Numbered from the stretch's first letter, positions 1-9,469 are shown. The stretch is DNA of 64,000 nt from Lachnospiraceae bacterium (GCA_029054245.1 JAIDFQ010000043.1:434001-498000); one strand, 5' to 3'. Numbers and translations: made by a program. Notes: generated by a model not told the origin, from the letters alone.

Positions 1-18
1 AATTAGCGCGATGTTCAT
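1..18 (-). CDS. mgsA: Methylglyoxal synthase, first six codons only (partial)
   Basis: Only the first six codons lie in the window, reading MNIALI, and the gene runs off the left edge. A strong ribosome binding site (GGAGGGG) sits about 7 bases upstream of the ATG. The short N-terminus resembles the opening beta strand of Clostridia methylglyoxal synthases, and mgsA commonly follows minD-minE-rodA in these bacteria. The enzyme converts dihydroxyacetone phosphate to methylglyoxal and phosphate. The call rests on gene order plus six residues, so it is an inference; the start codon itself is well supported. Confidence 0.5.
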
Positions 19-70
19 TAAATACCCCTCCTGTTATGTCTGATTCCATAATGTATTATTTCATTATACA

Positions 71-1192
71 TCATTTTTGCCGGCATTGTAACCCCACATT
101 TAAAACAAATCCCATTCCTATAAAGGAACTCACCAAAGAGGTCAGACCATAGCTGACGAAAGGAAGCGGCAGACCAGTATTTGGCAGCAGATACGTGACA
201 ACGCCGATATTGATAAATGCCTGCAGCCCTATCATGGCGCCTGTTCCCGCCGCAATGATCGTCCCTGCAATATCTTTTGCCCGCCTGGCGATCAGCAGAC
301 ATTCCACACTGATTAAAACCACTAAGATAATGACGATACAAGCGCCTACAAATCCAAATTCTTCTCCGATTACCGCAAATATAAAGTCTGTCTCCTGTTC
401 TGCTATAAAATCTGCATTTTTTACGGAACTGATCTCATTGTTTTTGTACCCCTTTCCAGTAAGCTGGCCGGAACCAATCGCCATGACCGAATATTCCTGC
501 TGATAGCCAATGGAATTGGCAAATTCCTCTTTATTAAAAAAAGAAATGATTCTATTGAGCTGATACATATGCTTTTCAGGAATGATCTTTTGATCCGGCT
601 GCAGAATCAAATACATAAAAATCATAAAGACGGGAATCGCTACTGCCAAAATCCCCCCAATAACCTTCCAGCTTAAGCCCCCCACAAACATGATTACACA
701 AAAAATCAGACAAATGACAATGGTGGTTGACAAATCAGGCTGATAACCTACCAAAAGTGCAGGGATCGCAAACAAAATGACGCACAATGAAATATACTTA
801 AACGTGTTGAGCTCATTTTTATGTTTACAAATAAATTGAGCAAAAAACAAAATAAGTAAGATCTTGGCAACCTCCGAAGGCTGAAACTGGATTCCGGCAA
901 GTTTGAGCCATCTTTGAGAGCCATTGGCATCTTTTCCCATGATAATGACCAAAACAAGCAGAACTAGGTTGAACAGATACATCAGCCAGTAAAGATTCAG
1001 AAGCACCGAATAATCAAATAAAGAAATAACCAGCATCAGAAACAGACCGAAGGCAAAACCTGCGATCTGTCTGTTCTGAAGTGCCGGTTCGGCACTGCCC
1101 AAGGCGATGATTCCAATGACTGCCAGCGTAGTCACCAGTATCACCAGTTTAAAATCATAGTAACGTATTTTATACTGTCTGAGCATTTCCAT
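71..1192 (-). CDS. rodA: RodA, SEDS-family peptidoglycan glycosyltransferase of the elongasome
   Basis: A 373-residue polytopic membrane protein with about ten hydrophobic segments. SEDS landmarks are present: QPSEVAK near residue 105, the PDLST segment near 150, IGEEFGFVG near 275 and LPLPFVSYG near 340. SEDS proteins polymerise lipid II into glycan strands; RodA works with a class B PBP (here the PBP2 at 3103-5985) and MreBCD in side-wall growth. The gene lies directly downstream of minE and upstream of mgsA. FtsW and SpoVE are relatives, but the mre-pbp2-min context favours RodA. Confidence 0.93.
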   Translation of the reverse strand: MEMLRQYKIRYYDFKLVILVTTLAVIGIIALGSAEPALQNRQIAGFAFGLFLMLVISLFDYSVLLNLYWLMYLFNLVLLVLVIIMGKDANGSQRWLKLAGIQFQPSEVAKILLILFFAQFICKHKNELNTFKYISLCVILFAIPALLVGYQPDLSTTIVICLIFCVIMFVGGLSWKVIGGILAVAIPVFMIFMYLILQPDQKIIPEKHMYQLNRIISFFNKEEFANSIGYQQEYSVMAIGSGQLTGKGYKNNEISSVKNADFIAEQETDFIFAVIGEEFGFVGACIVIILVVLISVECLLIARRAKDIAGTIIAAGTGAMIGLQAFINIGVVTYLLPNTGLPLPFVSYGLTSLVSSFIGMGFVLNVGLQCRQK

Positions 1193-1244
1193 TCACCTTT
1201 CATAAAGCATAAACACCCTCTTTTAAAACTGTCTGCATAGGTGT

Positions 1245-1517
1245 TTAATTGACATTCTTATGTAAATCCAAGATAGGAATGTTAGCATATAAAGTGGGCG
1301 TCTTATCCCGTCCTTTGCTGTCTGTCTTGCTGATTTGGATTTCCATGCTTTGCGCATCTATCTTCATGTATTTTGATATCACCTTGGCGATATCGGTCTT
1401 AATCATTTCCATCATTTCTGGCGAACAATTGACTCTGTCAGAAATAAGAAGTATCTTTAAACGGTCTTTTGCTATTTCCCTGGATTTTCTTCTGTTAAAA
1501 AAGTTTCTGATTCCCAT
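1245..1517 (-). CDS. minE: MinE, cell-division topological specificity factor
   Basis: About 90 residues. The N-terminal stretch FFNRRKSREIAKDRLKILL matches the MinE anti-MinCD helix, followed by the C-terminal dimerisation domain. MinE stimulates the MinD ATPase and drives MinCD away from midcell. I place the start at the ATG at 1517, which has GGAGGTG 7 to 8 bases upstream; an in-frame GTG at 1526 overlaps that binding site and is less likely. It follows minD with a 12-base gap, in the usual minC-minD-minE order. Having MinE rather than relying on DivIVA/MinJ is common in Clostridia. Confidence 0.93.
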   Translation of the reverse strand: MGIRNFFNRRKSREIAKDRLKILLISDRVNCSPEMMEMIKTDIAKVISKYMKIDAQSMEIQISKTDSKGRDKTPTLYANIPILDLHKNVN

Positions 1518-1529
1518 ATAGCCCACCTC

Positions 1530-2321
1530 CTAATTTTTATGGAAAATACCTGACACTTTGGTCCAGAAAGAAACGCCTTTTTCAAATTCAAGAAACGGAA
1601 TTTCTTTGCCGGTTACCCTGTAGCATATATTCTGATATGCTTTTCCTGCCAGTGTACTGTTTCCCACAAGAGGCTCGCCCTGATTGGTCGCTATGACTAC
1701 ATTTTCATCATCAGGCACAATGCCGATTAAACTGATAGCAAGAATATCGACCACATCTGCAGCACTCATCATATCCCCGCGCTTTACCATATCCACTTTC
1801 AAGCGGTTGATAATCAAATCGATTTTACTGAAATCATTAGCTTCAAGCAGACCTATGATCCGGTCTGCGTCCCGAATCGCTGATACTTCGGGAGTAGTTA
1901 CCACCAACGCCCTGTCAGCGCCAGCTATGGCATTTTTAAACCCCTGTTCAATTCCGGCTGGACAATCCAGAATAATATAGTCGAACTGCTCCCTGAGCTG
2001 ATTGATCATTTTTACCATCTGCTCGGGGTTTACCGCAGTCTTGTCCTTGGTCTGGGCAGATGGCATAAGATAAAGGCTGGGATGACGCTTGTCCTTGATT
2101 AATGCCTGCTTGACCCTGCATTTTCCCTCTACCACGTCCACAAGATTATAGACGATCCTGTTTTCCAGTCCCATCACTACATCAAGATTGCGAAGTCCGA
2201 TATCGGTGTCGATCAGCACAACACGCTTCCCCATCGCTGCAAGACCTGTCCCTACGTTTGCGGATGTGGTGGTCTTTCCCACACCGCCTTTCCCTGATGT
2301 GACGACAATTACTTCACTCAT
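1530..2321 (-). CDS. minD: MinD, septum site-determining ParA-type ATPase
   Basis: 263 residues. It opens with the deviant Walker A motif GKGGVGKTTTS (residues about 10-20), then the switch I region with DTDIGLRNLD and the Walker B-like ILDCPAGIEQG. The C-terminal segment FWTKVSGIFHKN is a short amphipathic helix of the type that anchors ATP-bound MinD dimers to the membrane. MinD recruits MinC, the FtsZ inhibitor, and is released by MinE. The gene lies between minC and minE in an apparent operon. Confidence 0.96.
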   Translation of the reverse strand: MSEVIVVTSGKGGVGKTTTSANVGTGLAAMGKRVVLIDTDIGLRNLDVVMGLENRIVYNLVDVVEGKCRVKQALIKDKRHPSLYLMPSAQTKDKTAVNPEQMVKMINQLREQFDYIILDCPAGIEQGFKNAIAGADRALVVTTPEVSAIRDADRIIGLLEANDFSKIDLIINRLKVDMVKRGDMMSAADVVDILAISLIGIVPDDENVVIATNQGEPLVGNSTLAGKAYQNICYRVTGKEIPFLEFEKGVSFWTKVSGIFHKN

Positions 2322-2392
2322 ACTTACCTCCGTTTCACCGCCTGGCGGCTATTCCTTATAATGAATTAATCGTCCCCTGAGAAAATCCTGAT

Positions 2393-3076
2393 TTAAACGG
2401 GCAATTCACTCAGTAATTCTTTCGTGAGAGAATCAATTATGACCTTTTCATCTTTAATGTATGCTATTTTCGGCTGTACCTTAGGTCTGATAGACCATTT
2501 AGAGATTTTTTCTTTGGATCTATATTTGAAATCACCGATTTTAAGTCTTTCCGGTGACATTTCAAGCGCTACGACATAATGCTGCCTGCTTCCGTTTCCC
2601 CCTGCATAGGCTTCTCCATATAGACCGCCTAAAACAATGATGTCTCTTGCGGAAATAATTGCCGAACCGGGATACACATCTCCAAGAATCACGATACTTG
2701 ATTCCGTTTCAAGAATCTGACCGTTTTTCAGGGTTCCACGATAGAATTGTCCCTCGTTTCCTACCCCCTGCCCTCCAGAGAAATCTGCCTGCTGTAAAGC
2801 TCTGACAAAATTTTGATTGGTTGCTTCATCTTCTCCAACAAGACAGATGATCCGAAGATCTGAATTGGCCGCAACTGCATCCAAGATCTGTTTTTCTTCC
2901 TGCTGCGTGAGATTTCTTCCTTTAATGGAAAGCGCCATCTTTGCATCCTTAAAAAAGCTGCTGGATTCCCTGAATTTATCCTCCACATCAATAATTAAAT
3001 CGGCAAAAGGAATGTCTGGATCCAGATGCAGCACGATTCCACTTTGAAAACTTTTGATTATGACTGAATTTTTCAA
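2393..3076 (-). CDS. minC: MinC, FtsZ polymerisation inhibitor
   Basis: 227 residues, normal for the family. The N-terminal half (about 1-100) fits the FtsZ-binding domain. The C-terminal half (about 105-210) is a beta-helix with the conserved run VILGDVYPGSAIISARDIIVLG, which dimerises and binds MinD. MinC blocks Z-ring assembly near the poles. It sits 26 bases downstream of the PBP2 gene and 71 bases upstream of minD, so the division-site genes are probably transcribed with the elongasome genes. Confidence 0.93.
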   Translation of the reverse strand: MKNSVIIKSFQSGIVLHLDPDIPFADLIIDVEDKFRESSSFFKDAKMALSIKGRNLTQQEEKQILDAVAANSDLRIICLVGEDEATNQNFVRALQQADFSGGQGVGNEGQFYRGTLKNGQILETESSIVILGDVYPGSAIISARDIIVLGGLYGEAYAGGNGSRQHYVVALEMSPERLKIGDFKYRSKEKISKWSIRPKVQPKIAYIKDEKVIIDSLTKELLSELPV

Positions 3077-3102
3077 AATAGCAATACTCCTTTGACTTTT
3101 GA

Positions 3103-5985
3103 TTAATCGGTAACGGCAGTACTTCCGCTCATTTGTGACGCTGTTCCTGAAAGGAGTTTCTCTTCCTCTTCAAGATCAAAATAATACTTAATAACATCTT
3201 TTGTCGTCTGCGCAGCATAGCTCGAAGTATACCCATACGCAATTCTGGTTGCAATCGCAATCTCAGGATTTTCATAAGGCGCAAAACATACAAACAATGC
3301 ATGATTCGCACGATTCGCGTTTTCTTCTGCTGTACCAGTTTTTCCTGCTACATTAATCGTAAGATCTCTGTAATAGTTTTTATCTTCAATCACCTGCCGC
3401 ATTCCCTGATGAATGGCAGTCCAGTATGCAGGCTCCATGTCGATAGTATTTCTTACTTCCGCGCTGCGATCATCAAGCAAAATTCCGCTGTGATCGGTAA
3501 TTTTATCCACTAACGTGAGATTATAGCAGGTACCGCTGTTTGCAACAACCGTTACATATCTGGCAAGTCCTGCAGTGGAAAAGTTATTGTTGCCCTGTCC
3601 GATAGCAGAACGCACCGCATCTTCTGTAGATACCTGGGGAGATGATTCTTCAATCTCAATTCCTGAGGTTTCTGTAAGTCCATACATATCTGCATAATGT
3701 TCAAGCTTTTGGAGCCCCGCATCGGAAGAATACGAATCTCCCACCGTTCCCAAACGATATGCCAGTTCATAAAAAAACGGATTACATGAATTTCTAATAG
3801 CGCCTGTAAGATTAAGCAATCCGTGGCGCCCTCTTGGATAGATCCAGCATTTAGGCGGAGGGCTGATCTTATCAAATTCCCCAGTGCAGGAAAAAGTTGT
3901 GTGCAGATTTATGATATTCTCCATTAATCCTGCGGTAGAGGAAACCATTTTAAAGGTAGAACCAGGCGCCGTCATCTGCATAGTTGCATAATTAATGAGC
4001 GGCTTTGACTGGTCATTCAAAAGCTGTGAATAATACGCCGCATTTACACCATTTGCCATTTTATTGTTATCATATCCCGGATAGGAAACAAGGGCAAGGA
4101 CATCGCCCGTCTCCACATCCGTAATGACCATGGATGCAGAATAAGGATCCAGCGCCAGCTGTGCCGGCGTTATATCTAGATTCTGAATACGATTCATCAT
4201 AAAAGTGTACGCAGAAACAGAACCTCTGTCGAACTGTTCCTGCTCTTCATCAGGAATTTCGACCAACTCCTGTTCCAGAAGAATTTTGCAGATCTGCGTT
4301 CCGGAAATAATATCCTTTTTTATCATGAAACGATAGATTCTTTTATTAAAATCCACATCATCCTTCAGCTGTTCAAAAATGTAATCGACTATCTGCTCAT
4401 ATATTTCTTCTGAGTCGGAATATTGACTGCTAAGTTCCAGTCTGGTGACATCGATCCAATTCACAGCAATGCAATAATTTAAAAATTCGTTTAAGCTGAT
4501 TACTTCATCTGTTGTCCATGCAATATAAGTTTCATCATTGGTATCCACCCTGTCTCTGACGATAATACTATTGTCATACAACATTTCTGCAATATAGCTT
4601 TCATAGACCTGATATTCCATGTCAAGTGATTCGTAAGGTGTCTTCGTCTGCAAAAGTTCCATGCGCAAGTCATCAAAAACCACTGACTTTCGGTCAAGGT
4701 AAGCTGCATAAACCGCTTTTTCATTTTCCCCGGCATCTTTTGCCTTGAAATGATCTGTATCGATCACATTATTGTTGATCAGCGCATAATAAACATCATA
4801 AATTGGAATTTTGATATTACTGCTGCTTACATTAGAAGTATTAAATTCTTTTGCATTAACAATATTGGTATAAAGGATACTGGCAAGTTTTTGTTCCAGG
4901 ATTTTATAGGCAGCAATCTGCAGGTCTTTGTCAATTGTCAGATAAACATCGTTTCCGGCAACTGGTTCCACATAGTTTGTGATGTCCGTCACTTTTCCGA
5001 CGCTGTTGACAAAAATCGTCCGGCTTCCTTTGATTCCCTGTAGTTGGTCTTCCATTGATTTTTCAATGCCAAGTTTGCCTACCGTATCATTCAAATCATA
5101 CGCGCTTTTGTCATTTTCTGTCTGAAGCGCAGTGAGCTCTTCCTGGGAGATTTTTCCTGTATATCCCAGAATATGTGCGAAATAGATACTATCTACATAT
5201 TTGCGGATCGTGTCCTCCACGATAGTGACTCCTTCCAATTCCGCATTGTTTTCCATAACTACAGCAACCGTCTCCTCGCTGACATCGGTCGCAACCGTAG
5301 TTGGAATAAACTTCTGGAAACTGTTATTATTCATGTCATAACGGATGGTAAGAATTTTAAGCGCTTCTTCTTTGCTGTATCCATTCCCGGGAATAAAGGT
5401 ATCCTTGCTGTCATCTGCTGTATATTCCCCAATCCGGAACCTGTCCCATCCGCAAAGATAATCCACTACTTCCTGGGCGGTCGCAGTGCGTTCTTTTTCT
5501 TCCAGATCATCAATCGTAAGCCGCCCATATACATCCGCCAGGAACCGATAGAGCTGCGTGCCCTCGACCGTATAAGAATAGCGACCGTTTTTATCCAGAA
5601 TGATTTTAAAGTCACTGACAACAGAATCGCCGTTTGACTCGATAATATTAATTAGTTTATAAATCGTGGTATTAAGATTATAATTCTTTAATTTGCCGCT
5701 TTCATAAACATCTTCGATCATTACAGAATGCGCAAGTTCATTATAGGCTAAAAGATTTCCATTCCTGTCATAAATACACCCTCTGCTTCCCTTAATGGAT
5801 TGTTCCCTCATGATCTTCATCTGGAAAGAATCAACATATTCCTCTCCGTGTACAATCTGCAAATCAAAGAGCCTGTTAATCATGATGCCGCCGATACCTA
5901 TAATCACCAGAATCAGCACAAACACCCTGGAGGTTATCATATTTAAAAAATTTTCTTTAAAATTCTCAAACAAACTTTCGTGCAC
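3103..5985 (-). CDS. mrdA: Penicillin-binding protein 2, class B transpeptidase with a large insertion
   Basis: 960 residues, against about 630 in E. coli PBP2. One transmembrane segment (about 19-40) is followed by the PBP dimerisation domain and the transpeptidase domain. Catalytic motifs are intact: STFK with Ser676 and Lys679, SCN with Ser733, and KTG with Lys882. The extra length is largely an acidic, helix-rich stretch of about 245 residues (about 365-610) inserted between the TIDKDLQ segment and the beta strand SASMVITDVETGDVLAL. The enzyme cross-links peptidoglycan during elongation together with RodA. The start overlaps the end of mreD by 20 bases. Long PBP2 forms are known in Clostridia, so the insertion is probably a lineage trait. 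Confidence 0.93.
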   Translation of the reverse strand: MHESLFENFKENFLNMITSRVFVLILVIIGIGGIMINRLFDLQIVHGEEYVDSFQMKIMREQSIKGSRGCIYDRNGNLLAYNELAHSVMIEDVYESGKLKNYNLNTTIYKLINIIESNGDSVVSDFKIILDKNGRYSYTVEGTQLYRFLADVYGRLTIDDLEEKERTATAQEVVDYLCGWDRFRIGEYTADDSKDTFIPGNGYSKEEALKILTIRYDMNNNSFQKFIPTTVATDVSEETVAVVMENNAELEGVTIVEDTIRKYVDSIYFAHILGYTGKISQEELTALQTENDKSAYDLNDTVGKLGIEKSMEDQLQGIKGSRTIFVNSVGKVTDITNYVEPVAGNDVYLTIDKDLQIAAYKILEQKLASILYTNIVNAKEFNTSNVSSSNIKIPIYDVYYALINNNVIDTDHFKAKDAGENEKAVYAAYLDRKSVVFDDLRMELLQTKTPYESLDMEYQVYESYIAEMLYDNSIIVRDRVDTNDETYIAWTTDEVISLNEFLNYCIAVNWIDVTRLELSSQYSDSEEIYEQIVDYIFEQLKDDVDFNKRIYRFMIKKDIISGTQICKILLEQELVEIPDEEQEQFDRGSVSAYTFMMNRIQNLDITPAQLALDPYSASMVITDVETGDVLALVSYPGYDNNKMANGVNAAYYSQLLNDQSKPLINYATMQMTAPGSTFKMVSSTAGLMENIINLHTTFSCTGEFDKISPPPKCWIYPRGRHGLLNLTGAIRNSCNPFFYELAYRLGTVGDSYSSDAGLQKLEHYADMYGLTETSGIEIEESSPQVSTEDAVRSAIGQGNNNFSTAGLARYVTVVANSGTCYNLTLVDKITDHSGILLDDRSAEVRNTIDMEPAYWTAIHQGMRQVIEDKNYYRDLTINVAGKTGTAEENANRANHALFVCFAPYENPEIAIATRIAYGYTSSYAAQTTKDVIKYYFDLEEEEKLLSGTASQMSGSTAVTD

Positions 5986-6484
5986 TCCTTTTTTCAGAAT
6001 CCTCTAATTTTTTATTGAGCCACAAAACAAGAGGATACAAAAGCAAAGTTATCAATATGGTATAAACCATTTCCGGAAGTATAATATTCAGGAAATAGTA
6101 ACCAATGTGAAATCTCCCTCTCATCAGGAATAAAGTGATATAGTATAAAAGCCCGTAAGCTAAATCGCTGACAAAAATCAGACAGATTGGAAGCTTGATA
6201 TCCTCCGGGAAAAAAATCCGGTTGAATTTTCCGTTTGCATATCCTATATACATATAAATCATTGCATTTAATCCAAGTACATTTCCAAAAAAAATATCCG
6301 AAAAAAAACCGCAGAAAAATCCAATAATTAATCCTGTACGCTCGCCTCGCATAAAACCAAAGGATGCTGTCAGAACAATCAGCAAATTCGGAACAATGCC
6401 GCCGAAGCTAAGTCCCTTAAAGACCGTCGTTTGGAACAGGAAACATATGATGATCAAAAATGCAGATACAATAACTCGTTTCAC
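5966..6484 (-). CDS. mreD: MreD, rod-shape-determining membrane protein
   Basis: 172 residues, almost entirely hydrophobic with five or six membrane segments, typical of MreD. It begins one base after the mreC stop codon and overlaps the PBP2 start by 20 bases, so translation of mreC, mreD and PBP2 is likely coupled. MreD is part of the membrane scaffold linking MreB and MreC to the cell-wall synthases. Sequence alone is weakly conserved in this family; position between mreC and the PBP2 gene makes the call firm. Confidence 0.9.
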   Translation of the reverse strand: MKRVIVSAFLIIICFLFQTTVFKGLSFGGIVPNLLIVLTASFGFMRGERTGLIIGFFCGFFSDIFFGNVLGLNAMIYMYIGYANGKFNRIFFPEDIKLPICLIFVSDLAYGLLYYITLFLMRGRFHIGYYFLNIILPEMVYTILITLLLYPLVLWLNKKLEDSEKRSARKFV

Positions 6485-7369
6485 TTAAGAATCTCCTATG
6501 GAACTTCCGGTTGTCTGTTTCAACTGAGTAATGACCAGCACCTCTTCTAGGTGCTCGAAATCCACTGCTGGCGTAATCAGACCTGATTTTGTCAGATTAT
6601 TGGAATCCACATTGATGCTGGATATGTATCCAATCAAAATACCCGGAAGATATTTATCGCTAATATTTGAGGTGACAATCTTATCACCCTCCACCACCCG
6701 GTCCGCCTTGTCCGTCAGCTTTTCAAAACTAATCAGCCCGTCCGCGTAAAGCTCAAGATCGCCTCTGACCATCAGATTGTCTGAAGTAGAGAGCACCATT
6801 CCGCTGGTGTTGGAATTATCATCGATGATGGACATGACTTTTGCCCAATTCGGTCCCACATCCACGATGCGTCCCACCAGTCCACTGCCTGCCATGACAT
6901 TCATATCAATTTCCAGACCATCATTGGCGCCTTTGTTTATCACAAACGAGTGGAACCAGTTTCCAGAATCCTTTGCGATGATACGGGCGCCGATTTTTTC
7001 ATAATCATCATACTGCTCGTCAAGATCGTAAAGCTGCCTTAAATTGGTAAGTTCATACCGGTCCTGCTGAAGGCGGATATTTTCCATGGTCAGTTCATCG
7101 ATCTGTGCTTTTAACTCTTCATTTTCCCTAATCAGGGAGCGAATCTGCACCAGCTCTTCCGAGCGGGTGGCGATCCAGCTTCCCGCCTTGCTGATGCCTT
7201 CCTGTAAGGGCGCAATAAAAGAACCTCCCACTGCACTTATGGGCGCGCTAAGCAAATTGGTATTAAAAGTTATTACTATTAAACCCGTACATAACAATGT
7301 TAAAATAAAAAGGAGATATTTACCGGGTAATGTAAACTTCTCTCCTTTTTTCTTTACGATTGGACTCAT
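6485..7369 (-). CDS. mreC: MreC, rod-shape-determining scaffold protein
   Basis: 294 residues. A basic N-terminus is followed by one transmembrane helix (about 18-38), a coiled coil (about 70-110, rich in E, L and Q heptads) and the extracytoplasmic double beta-barrel region with the typical GLVGRIVDVGPNWAKVMSI segment and the SNISDKYLPGILIG segment. MreC bridges cytoplasmic MreB to PBP2. Its start codon overlaps the mreB stop by 4 bases, indicating coupled translation. Confidence 0.94.
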   Translation of the reverse strand: MSPIVKKKGEKFTLPGKYLLFILTLLCTGLIVITFNTNLLSAPISAVGGSFIAPLQEGISKAGSWIATRSEELVQIRSLIRENEELKAQIDELTMENIRLQQDRYELTNLRQLYDLDEQYDDYEKIGARIIAKDSGNWFHSFVINKGANDGLEIDMNVMAGSGLVGRIVDVGPNWAKVMSIIDDNSNTSGMVLSTSDNLMVRGDLELYADGLISFEKLTDKADRVVEGDKIVTSNISDKYLPGILIGYISSINVDSNNLTKSGLITPAVDFEHLEEVLVITQLKQTTGSSIGDS

Positions 7370-8376
7370 TTGCTCATTCCTTCAATTGCATAGGCAACCG
7401 ATTTGTAATTATCATCTTTAATAATCTTGGAAAGCCCCAGCGCCACACTAGTTACAGGATTTTCAGCCACATTAACTTTAAGCCCAGTCCCCTTCTGAAT
7501 CAGCGCCGGAAGATGATTCACCTGGGATGCGCCTCCGGTCAGATAAATGCCATGACGATAAATATCTGCTGCAAGTTCCGGCGGCGTCCTTTCAAGAATG
7601 ACCTTGATATTATCAATAATCGTATAAAAATGTTCTATCAGAGATTCATCGATTAATTGCGTAGGAAGCTCTCTCTCGACCGGAAGTCCCGTAACGATAT
7701 CCCTGCCGTACACCACTGCCCCTTTTCCTTCTTTTTCAAGATCCCTTAAATTCATTTTTACATTTTCTGCGGTCTTGCCTCCTATGATCAGACTGAATTC
7801 ACGTCTTACGGCCGCACGTATGGCGTCATCAAATTTCTGGCCGCCCACTTTAATAAGACGGCTAAGGACAATGCCGCCTAAGGAAAGGATAGAGATTTCT
7901 GTGGTATCAAAGCCCACATTGACAATCAGAACGCCCTGGGAATTCTTCACATCAATATCAAGTCCAAGTCCATCTGCCACTGCCTTTTCTACCACAAGTA
8001 TTCTTTTTGCCTTTACGCCCGCGTCTTTTACCAAGTCATAAAAAGCTCTTTTCTCGACCTCGGTAACATCAGTCGGAACTGCAATGTAGTAATCTCCCTG
8101 CTTCACATTGCTTCTGGTCAGATCGTTGATGAAATATTTGACAAGCAGTTCCATATTTTTGATATCTGCAATGACGCCATTGGAAAGCGGATAGGAAATG
8201 TGAATATTGGCAGGCGCCTTTTCATACATTTCAAATGCAGAATCACCATAAGCAAATAAGGTGTTCTTATTTTCGATGGCAATCATGTTCTTTTCCACAA
8301 GGATCGTATCATCTGAACGACTGTAGATTTTTATGTTGCTGGTTCCTAAATCAATACCAAATGCATTGTTTGACAA
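7366..8376 (-). CDS. mreB: MreB-family actin-like cytoskeletal ATPase with an unusual phosphate-2 loop
   Basis: 336 residues of actin/HSP70 fold. The phosphate-1 loop FGIDLGTSN (residues 6-14) and the connecting glutamate (E130 in VEKAVADG) are normal, as is the TGGAS segment near the C-terminus. The phosphate-2 loop reads VNVGFDTTE (residues 152-160), where MreB proteins usually have VDIGGGTTE, so the Asp position is Asn153. MreB forms membrane-associated filaments that orient wall synthesis. It is the first mre gene, 16 bases downstream of radC. It could be an MreB paralogue (Mbl or MreBH type), but mreC and mreD follow directly. Confidence 0.9.
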   Translation of the reverse strand: MSNNAFGIDLGTSNIKIYSRSDDTILVEKNMIAIENKNTLFAYGDSAFEMYEKAPANIHISYPLSNGVIADIKNMELLVKYFINDLTRSNVKQGDYYIAVPTDVTEVEKRAFYDLVKDAGVKAKRILVVEKAVADGLGLDIDVKNSQGVLIVNVGFDTTEISILSLGGIVLSRLIKVGGQKFDDAIRAAVRREFSLIIGGKTAENVKMNLRDLEKEGKGAVVYGRDIVTGLPVERELPTQLIDESLIEHFYTIIDNIKVILERTPPELAADIYRHGIYLTGGASQVNHLPALIQKGTGLKVNVAENPVTSVALGLSKIIKDDNYKSVAYAIEGMSK

Positions 8377-8392
8377 AGTTTGATACCCCTTT

Positions 8393-9076
8393 CTATAATA
8401 AGTCTTTTTCTTTCAAACTGATGTAACAACCATCACCTACGACGATATGATCGATAAGCGGTATATCCATCAGTTCTCCTGCTTCTTTTATCTTTTGTGT
8501 GATTACGATATCCTGCTGGCTGGGGCTTGGGTCTCCACTTGGATGATTGTGCAAAAGCATCAAATGACACGCCCGGCACTTAAGCGCTTTGATAAATATT
8601 TCCCGACTGGATAAAAGCGAAGCTCTCACCGTCCCCTGCGACAAGGTATATTCTTCGATCAACCGCAGTTTATTATCCAGCAAAAGCAGTAAAATAATTT
8701 CCATTTCCTTATGGCGCATCTTTTCCATGTAATAACCCGCCACCGTTTCAGGAGAATCATATTTAAGGGATGCAGATGCCTTTTCAAGCGCCATCCGTAC
8801 TGCCAGTTCTGACAGGCATTTGATCTTAACTGCTTTTACCTCTCCAATTCCGGGAATCTCCATAAGTTCATTTAAAGATAAATGGTGCAGGGAATTTAAT
8901 TTTAAGTCCTGCCCTCCTGCAAGGGTAAGTACTTTTTTTGCCATTTCGAGGGCGGAACAGTTTCTGGTTCCCGTTCTTAAAATAATGGCAAGAAGTTCAG
9001 CCTCGGTTAAAGATGCCGAACCGTGTTTCAAAAATTTTTCGTAAGGAAGTTCCGTATTTTGCTTCGCTGTCTGCAT
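8393..9076 (-). CDS. radC: RadC-family JAB/MPN+ metalloprotein
   Basis: 227 residues, the usual length. The N-terminal half carries a helix-hairpin-helix-like stretch (LMEIPGIGEVKAVKIK). The C-terminal half is a JAB1/MPN+ domain with the metal site HNHPSGDPSPSQQD and an upstream glutamate. The family was once linked to DNA repair, but its biochemical role is unsettled. A radC gene directly before mreB is a common arrangement in Firmicutes. Confidence 0.9.
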   Translation of the reverse strand: MQTAKQNTELPYEKFLKHGSASLTEAELLAIILRTGTRNCSALEMAKKVLTLAGGQDLKLNSLHHLSLNELMEIPGIGEVKAVKIKCLSELAVRMALEKASASLKYDSPETVAGYYMEKMRHKEMEIILLLLLDNKLRLIEEYTLSQGTVRASLLSSREIFIKALKCRACHLMLLHNHPSGDPSPSQQDIVITQKIKEAGELMDIPLIDHIVVGDGCYISLKEKDLL

Positions 9077-9130
9077 GACGCATATCCTTTCCGGTCCCTT
9101 CTCTCTGGTAGAACTAAAAGGAAAAAGCAG

Positions 9131-9367
9131 CTAGATAAACCGATATATAACCAGTGCGATTACAATGCCTATGATGCTGGCAACTGTAATTTTAATCGTA
9201 AGGCCAAAGGTGATACACATAATTCCTATATCAAAAATAATTGGCGCTGAAAGCCCGAATGTCTGTCCATAATTCAGCCAGGTGCTGGGGAACAGGTTCC
9301 CGATAAAGCCTCCTATCACAATGCCGGCTAAAATAAGCAGAAAACAGGCCCAGTTATTTTTACGCAT
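9131..9367 (-). CDS. Small two- or three-helix membrane protein, DUF4321-like
   Basis: 78 residues beginning MRKNNWACFLLILAG, with a GGFIGNLFP turn and two or three hydrophobic helices that fill most of the chain. A clear GGAGG ribosome binding site lies about 6 bases upstream. The pattern fits the DUF4321 family, whose function is unknown and which is often found beside radC and mreB in Clostridia. A role in envelope growth is only a guess from that context. Confidence 0.75.
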   Translation of the reverse strand: MRKNNWACFLLILAGIVIGGFIGNLFPSTWLNYGQTFGLSAPIIFDIGIMCITFGLTIKITVASIIGIVIALVIYRFI

Positions 9368-9469
9368 TCTGTACCTCCGGAATATCTTTTGTATAGCATG
9401 AGTTTAACCCATAACCATCATTTATATTAACACAGTTGGAAATTTATGTATACTAATTTCATTGATTTT

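Noticed and set aside
1211-1246. Terminator between minE and rodA
   Set aside because: The arms are only 7 bases (AAACACC and GGTGTTT), the loop is long, and one arm overlaps the minE stop; rodA is probably co-transcribed.
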